Part shown: positions 9,256 through 18,086 of the stretch, in pieces
Numbering within the stretch: the first letter of the stretch is position 1
Layout: each line of letters opens with the position of its first letter
Assembly (NCBI GenBank): GCA_003210735.1
Contig: QCUM01000015.1
Location: 1-47,634, forward strand
DNA: 47,634 nucleotides
Direction of reading: 5' to 3'
From: Synechococcus sp. AG-679-D13
GTDB lineage: Bacteria > Cyanobacteriota > Cyanobacteriia > PCC-6307 > Cyanobiaceae
The notes under the pieces: model-generated
What the model saw: the letters and a program-made list of their open reading frames with translations, nothing else
Databases searched by the model: none
What the model was told of the DNA's origin: nothing
Position numbers and translations under genes: made by a program

Positions 9256-10155
9256 ATGAGCAAGTTCAGCGCCACTCCTCCGAAGCAGCGTTTGCCTGAG
9301 TGGTTGCGCCGCCCGATCGGCAATGCCTCCGATCTGGAGCGGGTTCAGGGGCTGGTGAAGGACAACCGCCTGCACACCATCTGCGAGGAGGGGCGTTGCC
9401 CCAACCGGGGTGAGTGTTATGCCGCTGGAACGGCCACCTTTCTGCTGGGTGGATCGATCTGCACCCGCAGTTGTGCGTTCTGCCAGGTGGAAAAGGGCCA
9501 GCATCCGATGCCGGTTGATCTGGCGGAAGCCGAGCGTGTGGCGGATGCCGTTGATTCGATGCAGCTCCGCTATGTGGTGCTCACCGCCGTGGCGCGCGAT
9601 GACCTTCCCGACCATGGGGCCAGTCTGTTCACCACCACCATGGCGGCGATCCGGGCCCGCAATCCCTTGATTGCCATCGAGGTGCTCACCCCCGATTTCT
9701 GGGGCGGATACCCCGATTCGGATCAGGCCGTGGTGGCCCAGCGGCAGCGATTGACCACCGTGCTGGAGGCCGCACCGGTGTGCTTCAACCACAATCTTGA
9801 AACGGTGAAGCGCCTGCAACGTCAGGTGCGGCGTGGTGCCACCTACGAGCGTTCACTCGGCTTACTTGCCGCATCCCGGGAGTTGAAACCGTCCATTCCC
9901 ACCAAAAGCGGTCTGATGCTGGGCCTGGGGGAGAGGCGGGATGAAGTGATCGACACCCTCAAAGCGCTTCGCGCGGTTGGTTGTCAGCGCATCACCCTCG
10001 GGCAGTACCTGCGCCCGTCCCTGGCGCATCTTCCCGTTGATCGCTACTGGACCCCGGCTGAATTTGACGAGCTGGCGGATGTGGCCCGGGAGCTCGGTTT
10101 TGCCCAGGTGCGCAGCGGCCCGCTGGTGCGCAGCAGCTATCACGCCGCTGGCTGA
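9256..10155 (+). CDS. lipA: Lipoyl synthase
   Basis: A 299-residue radical SAM enzyme that inserts two sulfurs into octanoyl-protein to make lipoyl cofactors for pyruvate dehydrogenase and the glycine cleavage system. It has the auxiliary cluster cysteines [12 protein letters not shown] (Cys43, 48, 54) and the radical [11 protein letters not shown] (Cys69, 73, 76), then [12 protein letters not shown] and [10 protein letters not shown] typical of LipA. ATG 9256 gives normal family length; a TTG at 9235 is in frame. The last 16 bases overlap the end of the convergent hypothetical gene. Confidence 0.96.
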   Translation: MSKFSATPPKQRLPEWLRRPIGNASDLERVQGLVKDNRLHTICEEGRCPNRGECYAAGTATFLLGGSICTRSCAFCQVEKGQHPMPVDLAEAERVADAVDSMQLRYVVLTAVARDDLPDHGASLFTTTMAAIRARNPLIAIEVLTPDFWGGYPDSDQAVVAQRQRLTTVLEAAPVCFNHNLETVKRLQRQVRRGATYERSLGLLAASRELKPSIPTKSGLMLGLGERRDEVIDTLKALRAVGCQRITLGQYLRPSLAHLPVDRYWTPAEFDELADVARELGFAQVRSGPLVRSSYHAAG

Positions 10156-10661
10156 CGCCATCCCCGCAGGCTTCGCTCCAACACGGCCTCAACCTCCCCG
10201 CTCATCAGGGCGCCAGCGCCACCCCACACCATTCGCAGCGGCAGATCCCAGAGGGCTGCTTCCACCTCACGCACCGTGTTGAAACCGCGCTGCCTGAAAT
10301 AACGAACCAGGCGACGATGCTGTTGCTCAGCATCACGAATCGCCAAGAGGCGAGCCCGGCGGCAGGGAGTCGTTTCCAGGGCCCACGCCATCGTGGCGGC
10401 CCAGACCAGATCACCGACGCCGGCCGGTGCTCCGGGTTGCACCCGCATCGTGTCGAGCTGCAGGCCTGCATCAGCGCCATAGGCCCAGCCCTTCATCTCC
10501 CCCTGCAACAACAGCCGCTCACCATCAACCGGTTGCGCCACCACCAGTCGAAGGCTCCACAACCCCAGCGGCCTGCCCACGTGCAGCCGTAACAGCAATC
10601 CCCGCTCGAGCGCCTCGCTCTCCAGTTGTTCGAGCATCTGATCGGGCCTACCGCTGGTCAT
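10140..10661 (-). CDS. Conserved hypothetical protein, possible acetyltransferase-like fold
   Basis: A 173-residue soluble protein. The central part, [15 protein letters not shown] followed by [20 protein letters not shown] and [11 protein letters not shown], resembles the acetyl-CoA binding helix and the C-terminal N-x-x-a-x-x-x-y-x-x-x-GF end of GNAT acetyltransferases, but the classical Q/R-x-x-G-x-G/A loop is not evident. I therefore leave the function open. Its ATG overlaps the TGA of the upstream GST-DUF952 gene, indicating translational coupling, and its 3' end overlaps lipA. Confidence 0.7.
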   Translation of the reverse strand: MTSGRPDQMLEQLESEALERGLLLRLHVGRPLGLWSLRLVVAQPVDGERLLLQGEMKGWAYGADAGLQLDTMRVQPGAPAGVGDLVWAATMAWALETTPCRRARLLAIRDAEQQHRRLVRYFRQRGFNTVREVEAALWDLPLRMVWGGAGALMSGEVEAVLERSLRGWRQPAA

Positions 10662-11629
10662 GCTGGCTTGGGCATGGCGGCAACCGATCGCACCGCAGCA
10701 GGGTTCAACGTCCCATACAGGTGGGGGAACAGGTCGCCGGTGGGGATGGCATCGGCGCGCAGCGGTGCATCCACGGCCGCGGGATCGATCTCCAGCAACA
10801 CCACCTCGCCGGCATCGGCGTAGAAGCGTTGATAGGTGGCATCCACCTGCTCCCGCCAGGAACAGTGGATGAAGCCCACCTGCTCCAGCGTCATTCCCCG
10901 GGTGGAAACGCGGTACAAACCGCTGGCCTGCGCTGCTTGCCAGTCATCCAGCAGCGCCAGGTGAAACAGGGGTTGATCCGCCGGTACGGCGATGGCGTCA
11001 GCCGGAAACTGATGTTGATGCCCGCCGGCGTTCCATGGGTCGGCCCGCTGCATCAACCGCTCGAAGCGGGGATCCTCTAGGAACTGGTTCAGCCATTGGC
11101 GCAGCTCCTGCAAGCTGTCGTCGGCATCGAAGCCTTGCGGGTCTGCGGTTCGCCACTGCCGCACAAAGGGCCACAGGGCTGCATCGGCGAGCGAGAGCTC
11201 ATCGCTGAGCAACCACCCGTTTGCGGCGACGCGCTGGTTCCAGCTCCGCAGAATCGCCAGGCCGGCGGCTCGGTGGGAGTCCTGATGCTCTCCGGGGTAG
11301 CGATCGGTGTACTTGAAACGATCGAGATGGTGTTTGAACGGCCCATCGTTTTCATTGACCAGGGCCGAGGCATCTCCGGCTTCACGCAGCCTGCGTGGAT
11401 CCGCCTGATCCAGGGCCCACTCCATCACCGCCAGGCTTTCATCGATCACCGTTGCATCGCTCAGCACCAGCACCGGCACGGTGCCCTTGGGGGAAACCTG
11501 CAGCATTTCGTCCGGCTTTTGCTTCAGGGCGATTTCACGCCACTGCACCAGAAGCCCCGCCTCCAGCAGGGCCCAGCGAGCGCGCATCGCGTAGGGGCAG
11601 CGGCGGAAGCTGTAAAGGATCGGCAGCAC
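10658..11629 (-). CDS. Glutathione S-transferase-like protein fused to DUF952
   Basis: A 323-residue two-part protein. Residues 1-75 form a thioredoxin-fold GST N-domain with a glutaredoxin-like CPYA site (Cys11) and the cis-Pro strand GTVPVLVLSD followed by VIDES, which binds glutathione. Residues about 85-200 are the helical GST domain (LSLADAALWPFVRQW). Residues about 220-317 match DUF952: LFHLALLDDW, GFIHCSWREQ, LLEIDPAAV, FPHLYGTLN. The role is presumably glutathione-dependent detoxification or redox chemistry; what DUF952 adds is unknown. It is followed by an overlapping hypothetical gene and lies at the border of an AT-rich region. Confidence 0.85.
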   Translation of the reverse strand: MLPILYSFRRCPYAMRARWALLEAGLLVQWREIALKQKPDEMLQVSPKGTVPVLVLSDATVIDESLAVMEWALDQADPRRLREAGDASALVNENDGPFKHHLDRFKYTDRYPGEHQDSHRAAGLAILRSWNQRVAANGWLLSDELSLADAALWPFVRQWRTADPQGFDADDSLQELRQWLNQFLEDPRFERLMQRADPWNAGGHQHQFPADAIAVPADQPLFHLALLDDWQAAQASGLYRVSTRGMTLEQVGFIHCSWREQVDATYQRFYADAGEVVLLEIDPAAVDAPLRADAIPTGDLFPHLYGTLNPAAVRSVAAMPKPA

Positions 11630-11678
11630 GGCATCGGAGGGGGCCTTTGTGGGGATTGTCCGATGCCGAGTGGCCTAC

Positions 11679-12854
11679 TTAGCCATAGGGCGAGGAGGAA
11701 TGGTGCACCACGATCCGCAGGTTGCCGTCATCGTCCTTGCGCCAGGTCCAGGTCTTGTCAACTTTGCTGACGTTCCCGTTTTCGTCCTGTGTGTAAAGCC
11801 AGCCCATAGATGTTGCTGTGTCGCCATCCAGTCGGATGACAGCATTCTCCGTCCAGGCCTTGGCCCAGGGACTTCTCTTTTTAGTCTCATCCGGTTTATT
11901 ACCAATGGCAAAACCGAGGTCATCGAATCGTTTGTCTCCCCCGACGAAGTAGGAGACAGCTCCACGACGTTTTGTGCGGAATGTACTGTCGCCGTATGCC
12001 CAAGTTGGTTTGAAGGCAACGGGACCAGCCTGATAGTCGTAGGCCCCATCAATCACATCCCCGGCGAGGCTCTTGGCGGCATCAAACCCTTCTTCCTTAT
12101 GGATTTGGCTGATGCTGACCAGTGCCTCCGTCCAGGCTTTTTGAGCTGCTCTCACTTCTTTTTTCTTGATCCGGTTGGCAGGATCAAAGCTCCGATTGTC
12201 AACTTTCCGATTTTTTAGTTCATCAGGTGAATCAATAGACTCGTATGGCGTGGAGGAATGGTGCAGAACAATCCTCACCGTTCCGTCACTGTCTTTTTGG
12301 TAACCCCAGGTTTTGTCGACGTAGCTGACATTGCCAGCTTCATCTTTGGTGTATAGCAACCCCTGAACAGTGGCGGTGTTGCCGTCCAGTCGCATTACCG
12401 AGCGATCAAACCAAGCATCGTCCCAGGAGCTTCTCTGTCCTGTTATGGGATCCGGCTTATTGCCGATTGCGAAGCCCTGGTCGCCGTAATCGTTGTTGCC
12501 ACCAACGAAATAGGAGATGGCTCCATCTCGGGTTGTGCGGAACGTGGTGTCCCCGAAAGCCCAAGTTGGCTTGAAAGCCACGGCACCGAGTTGATAGGCA
12601 TAAGCGGCGTCAATTACATCACCCGCAAGATCTTCGGCAGCATCGAAGCCCTGATTTTTGTATGTCTGGCTAATGCTGACGAGGGCATCAGTCCAGGCCT
12701 TGTGGGCTGTGCGAATTTCTTTTTTACTGATTAAATCGTTGTTAATAACAAATTTAGTCTCTAGACTGCTATCGCTACGAGATCGATACTTTGCTTTTAC
12801 AAGAGGATCACATTGTTCAACAATCAGTTCTGAACATTGTTCTGGGTCAAACAT
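11679..12854 (-). CDS. Protein with two tandem NTF2/SnoaL-like domains
   Basis: A 391-residue protein made of two copies of one domain, at about residues 44-205 and 231-391, most positions alike by eye. Each copy has AxKAWT(D/E)ALVSIS, LAGDVID, AFKPTWA, GA(I/V)SYFVGG, GFAIGNKPD, a variable loop, VDKTW and HHSS(S/T)PY. I recall single-domain relatives in marine proteobacteria, sometimes mislabelled as phosphoribosyl-AMP cyclohydrolase, and an NTF2-like fold is inferred from that. No signal peptide is seen; the N-terminal 43 residues are unrelated to the repeat. It is the first gene of the AT-rich region and separated from the GST gene by only 49 bases. The substrate and role are unknown. Confidence 0.75.
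   Translation of the reverse strand: MFDPEQCSELIVEQCDPLVKAKYRSRSDSSLETKFVINNDLISKKEIRTAHKAWTDALVSISQTYKNQGFDAAEDLAGDVIDAAYAYQLGAVAFKPTWAFGDTTFRTTRDGAISYFVGGNNDYGDQGFAIGNKPDPITGQRSSWDDAWFDRSVMRLDGNTATVQGLLYTKDEAGNVSYVDKTWGYQKDSDGTVRIVLHHSSTPYESIDSPDELKNRKVDNRSFDPANRIKKKEVRAAQKAWTEALVSISQIHKEEGFDAAKSLAGDVIDGAYDYQAGPVAFKPTWAYGDSTFRTKRRGAVSYFVGGDKRFDDLGFAIGNKPDETKKRSPWAKAWTENAVIRLDGDTATSMGWLYTQDENGNVSKVDKTWTWRKDDDGNLRIVVHHSSSPYG
12164..12725 (-). repeat. Boundary of intragenic duplication in the NTF2-like gene
   Basis: The domain copy at 12240-12725 is repeated at 11682-12164, with a 75-base linker between. Similarity is clear in protein and also visible in DNA, for example the segments encoding AFKPTWA and HHSS in both copies. 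This indicates a gene-internal duplication that has diverged since, rather than a very recent event. Confidence 0.7.
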
Positions 12855-13218
12855 AAGAGGTGTTGATCTAAATATAGCTTTTCAATCTTGGGCTTATTTT
12901 AGGGTAGCGGTTGTTACGCTTGCTTGATCTTTCTCATTTTCTTGTGATTTAATATATTAATAGGTTCAATCGAATTGCCTTTAACTTAGATGCGTTTTAA
13001 TATGATCTAACGAACAATTTTGCAATATATCATAAGTGGTTGTTCAGAATCAAAGACGTTGCCAAAAGTTCGTTGAAATTTATCTCACTATTCCGACGAT
13101 GTGCTGTAGAGCGGTCGAGAAGCAAAGGAGAATCAGTATGATTGAAATGATTCATATAGTCAACCAATTGTTTCACGGGTGACAAGTAAACCTTCCTAGA
13201 AGTTTGTGCTGGGTGAAT
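12855..13218. other. AT-rich gap with one minute ORF
   Basis: A 364-base AT-rich stretch between the NTF2-like and metallo-beta-lactamase genes. It is upstream of the former and downstream of the latter, so it should hold the NTF2-like gene's promoter, but I could not identify boxes with confidence. On the plus strand AAAGGAG at 13124-13130 precedes an ATG at 13138 that opens a 14-codon frame ending at 13182; this may be a leftover gene start. No RNA gene was recognised. Confidence 0.4.
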
Positions 13219-14538
13219 TCAACAAACATAAGACGAATTCCCAGTTTTGTCTAACAAAATAGAATCTGACTGATCAGTGTTCGTTCCGAAGTCATTCAAC
13301 TCATCGGTACGAGTCCAGAGTGATAAAACTTGCTCCTTCGACCTAATATCGGCACCATGGTATTCGTGGGAAAGAGGTAACTGATTGCCATTCCTTGCAT
13401 TTGAACAGAATTCAGGATCAAGCCTTTTCTCATCTCTGACTTTTTCGTTATCGGCGAATTCTAATTCGATGAACCCTAGGAGATCACTGCTTTCTTTCCC
13501 TAATATGTTGTTTATCTTAGGGTTTAAATCGCTATCAATACCGAGTGAATTATGTTTGTTGTCAGAATTTTTGTTCGTATAATTAGTCAGAAGGTCATTA
13601 TAATTGGGCTGGGTATTATTATGCTTGCTTGAAAGAGAATCTTTGTCGTGACCTGAGCCATTGTTTTTGCTGATATTCTCAATGGTTAATGTATTGTATA
13701 TAAATCCTGTGAACAGTTCTCCGTTCACGAGTTTGCCTGACCCCCACTTTCCGTCGTAATCTTTGGTTGGTTTCTCATTAACCACCTCTTCTAGGGTGAA
13801 ACCTTTAGCCTTCAAGCTCTCAATGTCTGCTGTAATACTCCTAAGCATTTCCCTGTAGTCCAGTAAATCGAATCTGTTCATTAAATTTCCATGACCTGGA
13901 ATGATAAGGGTTTCATTGTCTGACAAATTAATGAGCTTAGATATTGCTTTGATTAACATATTAATCGAGGCGCCTGCATTGATATCAATCAATGGATAAT
14001 CATCGCCCATAAATGCATCGCCAGTATGTAGAATGTTAAGTTTCGGGATCCAGACGGCAGTGTCTCCATTGGTGTGGCCTGAGGGTAAATGAATGAGGTG
14101 GATAAGCTGATTGCCAAGGGATATGTTCATCTTCTTCCTATATGTAATTGAAGGTAAGCCCTGATCTTCCACCCCTCCAACCTTTCTCATCATCTTTTTG
14201 GCTTGCCGCTGCGAAATCACGATGGCTCCATCTTGAGCAAGAATTGCATTGGCGCCTGTATGGTCAGGATGGCCATGTGTGTTGATAAGAAATGTTTTTG
14301 AATCTCGCTTTGGTTTAACTTTTTTTGTAAGTTTTTTTATGTTTGCTGCGATATTACAGCCACTGTCAATAACGAGATTGAAATTATTTTTCTTCAGTAC
14401 AACCACATTACCGCTATGAAGCTCCTCCGCATTGATTAGATGAAGAGTCCAGTTATTGATTTCTATTGGTCGATTATTAAAAAACTGAGGCTCATCGGGT
14501 TGTTTACCGCATGGAAACGGAAGTTCAGATTGTGACAT
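13219..14538 (-). CDS. Metallo-beta-lactamase-fold hydrolase with long C-terminal extension
   Basis: A 439-residue protein. Residues about 30-280 form an MBL-fold domain with all metal ligands: HGHPDH (His88, His90, Asp92, His93), His155 in LPSGHTNGD, Asp174 in LHTGDAF and His216 in IIPGHG. The pattern fits a di-zinc hydrolase acting on an ester, lactone or beta-lactam-like substrate, but which is unknown. Residues about 285-439 are a low-complexity, Asn/Ser/Asp-rich linker and then a tail (about 370-439) that I do not recognise, ending in Cys. No signal peptide is obvious. The gene is markedly AT-rich against the core genome and is probably acquired. No clear Shine-Dalgarno site precedes the ATG. 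Confidence 0.82.
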   Translation of the reverse strand: MSQSELPFPCGKQPDEPQFFNNRPIEINNWTLHLINAEELHSGNVVVLKKNNFNLVIDSGCNIAANIKKLTKKVKPKRDSKTFLINTHGHPDHTGANAILAQDGAIVISQRQAKKMMRKVGGVEDQGLPSITYRKKMNISLGNQLIHLIHLPSGHTNGDTAVWIPKLNILHTGDAFMGDDYPLIDINAGASINMLIKAISKLINLSDNETLIIPGHGNLMNRFDLLDYREMLRSITADIESLKAKGFTLEEVVNEKPTKDYDGKWGSGKLVNGELFTGFIYNTLTIENISKNNGSGHDKDSLSSKHNNTQPNYNDLLTNYTNKNSDNKHNSLGIDSDLNPKINNILGKESSDLLGFIELEFADNEKVRDEKRLDPEFCSNARNGNQLPLSHEYHGADIRSKEQVLSLWTRTDELNDFGTNTDQSDSILLDKTGNSSYVC

Positions 14539-14762
14539 TGGGATTGGTTAGTTGATCAATTAATGAAGTTTGCATTGGCTGCTTTGATAAATAGCTCTAC
14601 TTACAGCAAATTCTAAATTTGTTCGAGAATTCTTGGTATCAGAAATTGTATTTAGCTTTAGCTTGGCTTGTGAATGGATTGATTTATGAATAAATTTGAT
14701 ACTAAAACAGCTCTTCTAGTTTGATTTTAAGGAGCTAGTGTTGCCGAGAATTTAGGCGACCC

Positions 14763-15365
14763 TTATATGCTTTTGTTCCTAAACTGAACCGCCGACTTTG
14801 TGAAATTAGCATCAGCATTGCACAGACCCTTTGGAATTTGATTGAACTCAATTCTCTCTCCATTAGGTCCTGACATAAAAAAACAATTCCAACCCCCTAA
14901 TTCACCATCGGGACCAAGATGATGAACATCTGTCTTGTTGAGAGAAACAAGTGGTATGTTTTTTGTAGCATCACGCAGCTTATCAAAAAATTCTTTAGTA
15001 TTAATATTCTCTGCCAAATTAAATGAAATATGCTTTCCAGCAATCCCCTGTTTATTGGCCTCAATACTGTGATTTTCGTTGTGAGTTTTGCCTGTTTCAC
15101 CATTGTAATAGCGAAGTAATTCAACAGCTGAATTTCCGAATGAATAAAAACAGACGTCCAATGCATCTCCACACCCAAGTTGAGGTGCCGTTTCGGTATT
15201 AGCATTTAAAATGGATGTCCATTCTTCGCCAACTATTCCGCAAATCTCTGCAATAAAAACACCACCCAAGATATCACCATAAAATTTTTTTGAAATTTCC
15301 ATGTCGTCAACATTGTCGCCTACGTGTTGTATGGCTTCATCTGCAAGATAATTGCGCAGAGACAT
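14763..15365 (-). CDS. VOC superfamily (glyoxalase/dioxygenase-like) protein
   Basis: A 200-residue protein with two beta-alpha-beta-beta-beta modules of the vicinal oxygen chelate fold. Likely metal ligands are His14 in IQHVGDNVDD, Glu82 in AVELLRYY, His112 in KHISFNL and Glu173 in ERIEFNQ, the usual H/E/H/E set. Members isomerise, cleave or conjugate substrates at a divalent metal (glyoxalase I, extradiol dioxygenases, fosfomycin enzymes); substrate here is unknown. It lies 224 bases upstream of the metallo-beta-lactamase gene on the same strand, and both are AT-rich, so they may have arrived together. Not long enough for a typical extradiol dioxygenase. Confidence 0.8.
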   Translation of the reverse strand: MSLRNYLADEAIQHVGDNVDDMEISKKFYGDILGGVFIAEICGIVGEEWTSILNANTETAPQLGCGDALDVCFYSFGNSAVELLRYYNGETGKTHNENHSIEANKQGIAGKHISFNLAENINTKEFFDKLRDATKNIPLVSLNKTDVHHLGPDGELGGWNCFFMSGPNGERIEFNQIPKGLCNADANFTKSAVQFRNKSI

Positions 15366-15863
15366 TTTTTGAAATAAATGAATCCATTTATCATTATCGA
15401 AGCTTCTTAAATAGGTTGTGTAAGTAAATACCGTTTTGTGATTTGGCTGTATGGAATATGTCTATTATTTCGTTTCGTCTATGATAAGTAGTAGTTATTT
15501 TTACTTTCCGTGTGATCGCTTCACGTAAAGGCTTCGAGTGGAGCCATTCTGGTTGAAGTTGGTTCTACCTTGGGGGCGAGACGCATCTGTAGGATTTATG
15601 ACGCTTTATGCTGCTGAATTTTCGAATGGGAGGCGTAGTGATTTATACAATGTTCATTTCTGATCATGATTTAATTGTAAGGTTAATTGCATCCGGAGCT
15701 TCATTGCTATTCGGCAGATCATATTGGCTCTATTGCTTTTAGTTGTATTTGCTTGATCTTGATGGATATAAAAGGTTGCCAATATATTAGTTGTTAATGC
15801 CTATAAGCCTCGGTTTGGCTCCCATTGTCCTGGACGCCCAAATCGTTCATTATTTGAAAAAGC
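15366..15863. other. AT-rich intergenic region, no gene recognised
   Basis: About 500 bases between the VOC gene start and the trhO stop. All frames are broken within about 60 codons and no tRNA-like cloverleaf, CRISPR repeat or transposase remnant was found. It presumably contains the VOC promoter and the trhO 3' end. Confidence 0.4.
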
Positions 15864-16793
15864 TCATGATAGTTTGCGTTTTGCTGCGGCATCGATCTGG
15901 CGTTGACGCATCGCGAAGCGTTGACGATCGGCATCGCTGAAATGGTCCACGCAGTGCAGACACTGCACCCCTTTGATATAGCTCGAGAGGGCCCGTTGCT
16001 CCGGTGATACGGGAAAACCGCACGCATGGCACAGGCTGTGCTGACCCGGTTCCAGCTGATGGTTGAGGGCCACCCGCTGATCAAACACAAAGCATTCACC
16101 GCGCCAACGGCTCTGCTGCTCCGGCACCTGCTCGAGGTAGCTGAGAATGCCGCCGCGCAGGTGGTGGATTTCACCGAATCCCTGCTGTTGCAGATAGCTG
16201 CTGGCTTTTTCGCAGCGAATGCCGCCGGTGCAGAACATGGCGACCCGCTTCTGACCGTTCTCCTCCAGGAGCGGTTTCAGGTGTTGCTCGGCCCATTTTG
16301 GAAAGTCGCGGAAGCTTTCGGTGCCGGGATCAATGGCGCCTTCAAATGTGCCGATCGCTGTTTCGTAGCTGTTGCGCGTGTCGATCACCAGGGTTTCGGG
16401 GTCATCCACCAGGGCATTCCAGTCCTTTGGATCCACATAGGTGCCCACACTTGCGCGGGGGTCAACGCCGCCATCGCCAATGGTCACGATCTCCTTTTTC
16501 CTTCGCGCCTTGAAGCGGCGGAACACCGGCTGATCGGTCCAGCTGCGCTTCACCTCCAGCCGCTCGTAGTGGCTGTCTCCCAGTTGCAGTGATTGGCGCA
16601 GCTGCTCAAGCAGGGCTTCCACAGCCGGTTGTGGTCCGCTGATCGTGCCGTTCACCCCTTCATCCGCTACCAGCACTGAGCCGAGCACCTTGCCTTTGCT
16701 CGCCAGGATCGGCAACTGTTCCAGCAACAGCTTGCGCTGGCCCTGCTCCAGGGGGACGAAGGCGTAAAAGGCAGCGACCAGAAGCCGACTCAT
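15864..16793 (-). CDS. trhO: tRNA uridine(34) hydroxylase TrhO (rhodanese family)
   Basis: A 309-residue protein of the YceA/TrhO family, which makes 5-hydroxyuridine at the wobble position of tRNA using oxygen. It has the N-terminal ferredoxin-like part (ADEGVNGTISG), then a rhodanese domain with VIDTRNSYE and the active loop CTGGIRCEKAS (Cys188 from this start), and a C-terminal Cys-rich end CHACGFPVS...CLHC. ATG 16793 gives the family N-terminus MSRLLVAAFYAF; an in-frame ATG three codons upstream is possible. This is a GC-rich core gene between AT-rich accessory genes. Confidence 0.93.
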   Translation of the reverse strand: MSRLLVAAFYAFVPLEQGQRKLLLEQLPILASKGKVLGSVLVADEGVNGTISGPQPAVEALLEQLRQSLQLGDSHYERLEVKRSWTDQPVFRRFKARRKKEIVTIGDGGVDPRASVGTYVDPKDWNALVDDPETLVIDTRNSYETAIGTFEGAIDPGTESFRDFPKWAEQHLKPLLEENGQKRVAMFCTGGIRCEKASSYLQQQGFGEIHHLRGGILSYLEQVPEQQSRWRGECFVFDQRVALNHQLEPGQHSLCHACGFPVSPEQRALSSYIKGVQCLHCVDHFSDADRQRFAMRQRQIDAAAKRKLS

Positions 16794-17056
16794 GCACAAC
16801 ACTCCACAGCCAGGTCAGTTGCCTTCAGGTCAGTCCTGCAGCCTCGGTTGAGCAAGGTGTCCAGCGGAAGCGCGTCACCCCCATCATCAGGCTCAAGGGG
16901 GCCATGGTCTGGAGCGTCAGTCCGATGAAGCCCCTAACCATCAGGTCCTCGATGACACCAGCGGTCAATCAACAAGAGCAGGGTTGTATTGGTTCTCTCC
17001 CATCAACTTGGTTTCGGGTTTGTCACCATTCGCAGGCCTGGTGATGCGGGCTATAG

Positions 17057-17416
17057 ATGGACGTGGATCTCATCAACCAGCTCCCTTTCATGGGCAGTAA
17101 CGGTTTGATCTGTCTGCGATGCGAGCCCAGCCAACGTTTTAAATCAATGGCAACCAGAGACGAAATCCGCGCTGTCTTTGCTGATCCCCAACTCGATGGA
17201 ATGGATTGTCTTTATGACGCCATTGGGGCGATGCTTCAAGACGGGTCGGAATTTCAACCCGCCTACTCCTTGGTGGTTTCTGCAGGCGATGCTCCGGCCA
17301 CCACTTGGATCATGTTCTGCGTGCAATGCGCAACGCGGTTTGATGATCCGCCCGAGGAATCCGAATTTTTAGAAGTGTTGGAGGAGTTCTCCAGGAAGCA
17401 TGTTGGGCTGGACTAG
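17057..17416 (+). CDS. Hypothetical protein
   Basis: A protein of 119 residues from ATG 17057, or 89 from the in-frame ATG 17147, where the sequence begins MATRDEIRAVFADPQLDG. No transmembrane segment or named domain. The C-terminal part is acidic (DPPEESEFLEVLEEFS) and predicted helical, and WIMFCVQCATRF carries a CxxC pair. I do not recognise it. The reading frame looks coding by its composition, and a hairpin follows at 17456-17484. Start choice is open since neither ATG has a clear ribosome binding site. Confidence 0.5.
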   Translation: MDVDLINQLPFMGSNGLICLRCEPSQRFKSMATRDEIRAVFADPQLDGMDCLYDAIGAMLQDGSEFQPAYSLVVSAGDAPATTWIMFCVQCATRFDDPPEESEFLEVLEEFSRKHVGLD

Positions 17417-17455
17417 TCCCCATTGTTTGGAGTTTTCCCTTCTTGCACGGGCAAC

Positions 17456-17484
17456 AAAAAACCCCGCCATTGATGACGAGGTTT
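17456..17484 (-). terminator. Rho-independent terminator (minus strand)
   Basis: Read on the minus strand, AAACCTCG, a loop of 8 bases, then CGGGGTTT with the pairing interrupted by one A-C mismatch, running straight into a T-run. It lies 68 bases beyond the stop of the small minus-strand gene at 17552. On the plus strand the same hairpin follows the gene ending at 17416 but has no good T-run, so it is mainly a minus-strand terminator. Confidence 0.65.
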
Positions 17485-17551
17485 AAACCTTGAAAGGAAC
17501 ATCAATGAAACTCACAAGATGCGTGAGAGGTTCGTCTTACTTCAGAAAACA

Positions 17552-17716
17552 TCAGACTGCAGAAATGCTCAGTGGCGCTGCGGGAAAACTTGTGGGCATT
17601 GGATCTGCCTGACCGTTGGCGAGGGCTTTGGCTCGCCGATACATCTCACTATTTGTTGAACCGTTGGCTTCCATTGCTGCTGCAACAACGGCCCAGTTGC
17701 GAATTTCGGTGGTCAT
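17552..17716 (-). CDS. Small hypothetical protein
   Basis: A 54-residue protein starting MTTEIRNWAVVAAAME, with a short amphipathic helix (NSEMYRRAKALANG) and a Pro/Ala-rich end. The frame continues upstream to a GTG at 17791, but the ATG at 17716 gives a more natural N-terminus. A good terminator lies just downstream, supporting a real transcript. I do not recognise a family beyond its likeness to the many short soluble proteins of marine picocyanobacteria. Function unknown. Confidence 0.55.
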   Translation of the reverse strand: MTTEIRNWAVVAAAMEANGSTNSEMYRRAKALANGQADPMPTSFPAAPLSISAV

Positions 17717-17897
17717 CGGAGGGTTGCTTAATTGATTGAAATAATCTTTGCAAAACTCATGGCTGTGTTGTGAGGCAGAAACCCGCACCACGGTCAGGCC
17801 GCAGTCGGTACACGATTTTGATAAGCAACAACTGGTAGCCTGTTATACGTCAATAAACCTTAAAGTTTTGTAATAATTGCCGGATTGCGTCCGCGCC

Positions 17898-18086
17898 ATG
17901 AATCAAGACATCGCAGCGACATTCCACCTCGACTTAAGAGCTTTAAAGCTCGAATACAAAACAACCTGTGATGCATTGCGGAACTGGCCGGGTGGTCCAG
18001 TCGAAGAGCAGGAATTTCTTGAATACAAAAAGCAGGAGCTCTTCAGGGCTTTGGTTGAGCAGACCTACCAAAGCCAGCTCTCCTGA
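17898..18086 (+). CDS. Small helical hypothetical protein
   Basis: A 62-residue soluble protein, starting MNQDIAATFHLDLRALKLEY, rich in charged residues and predicted almost wholly helical (EEQEFLEYKKQELFRALVEQ). Start ATG 17898 is preferred to a TTG at 17877 in frame. It diverges from the small gene at 17552-17716 with a 181-base gap that could hold both promoters. No named family recognised; function unknown. Confidence 0.6.
   Translation: MNQDIAATFHLDLRALKLEYKTTCDALRNWPGGPVEEQEFLEYKKQELFRALVEQTYQSQLS

Noticed and set aside
16820..16945. Short minus-strand frame upstream of trhO with a hydrophobic Met-rich centre
   Set aside because: About 38 codons, no ribosome site found and no family; a chance frame cannot be excluded.
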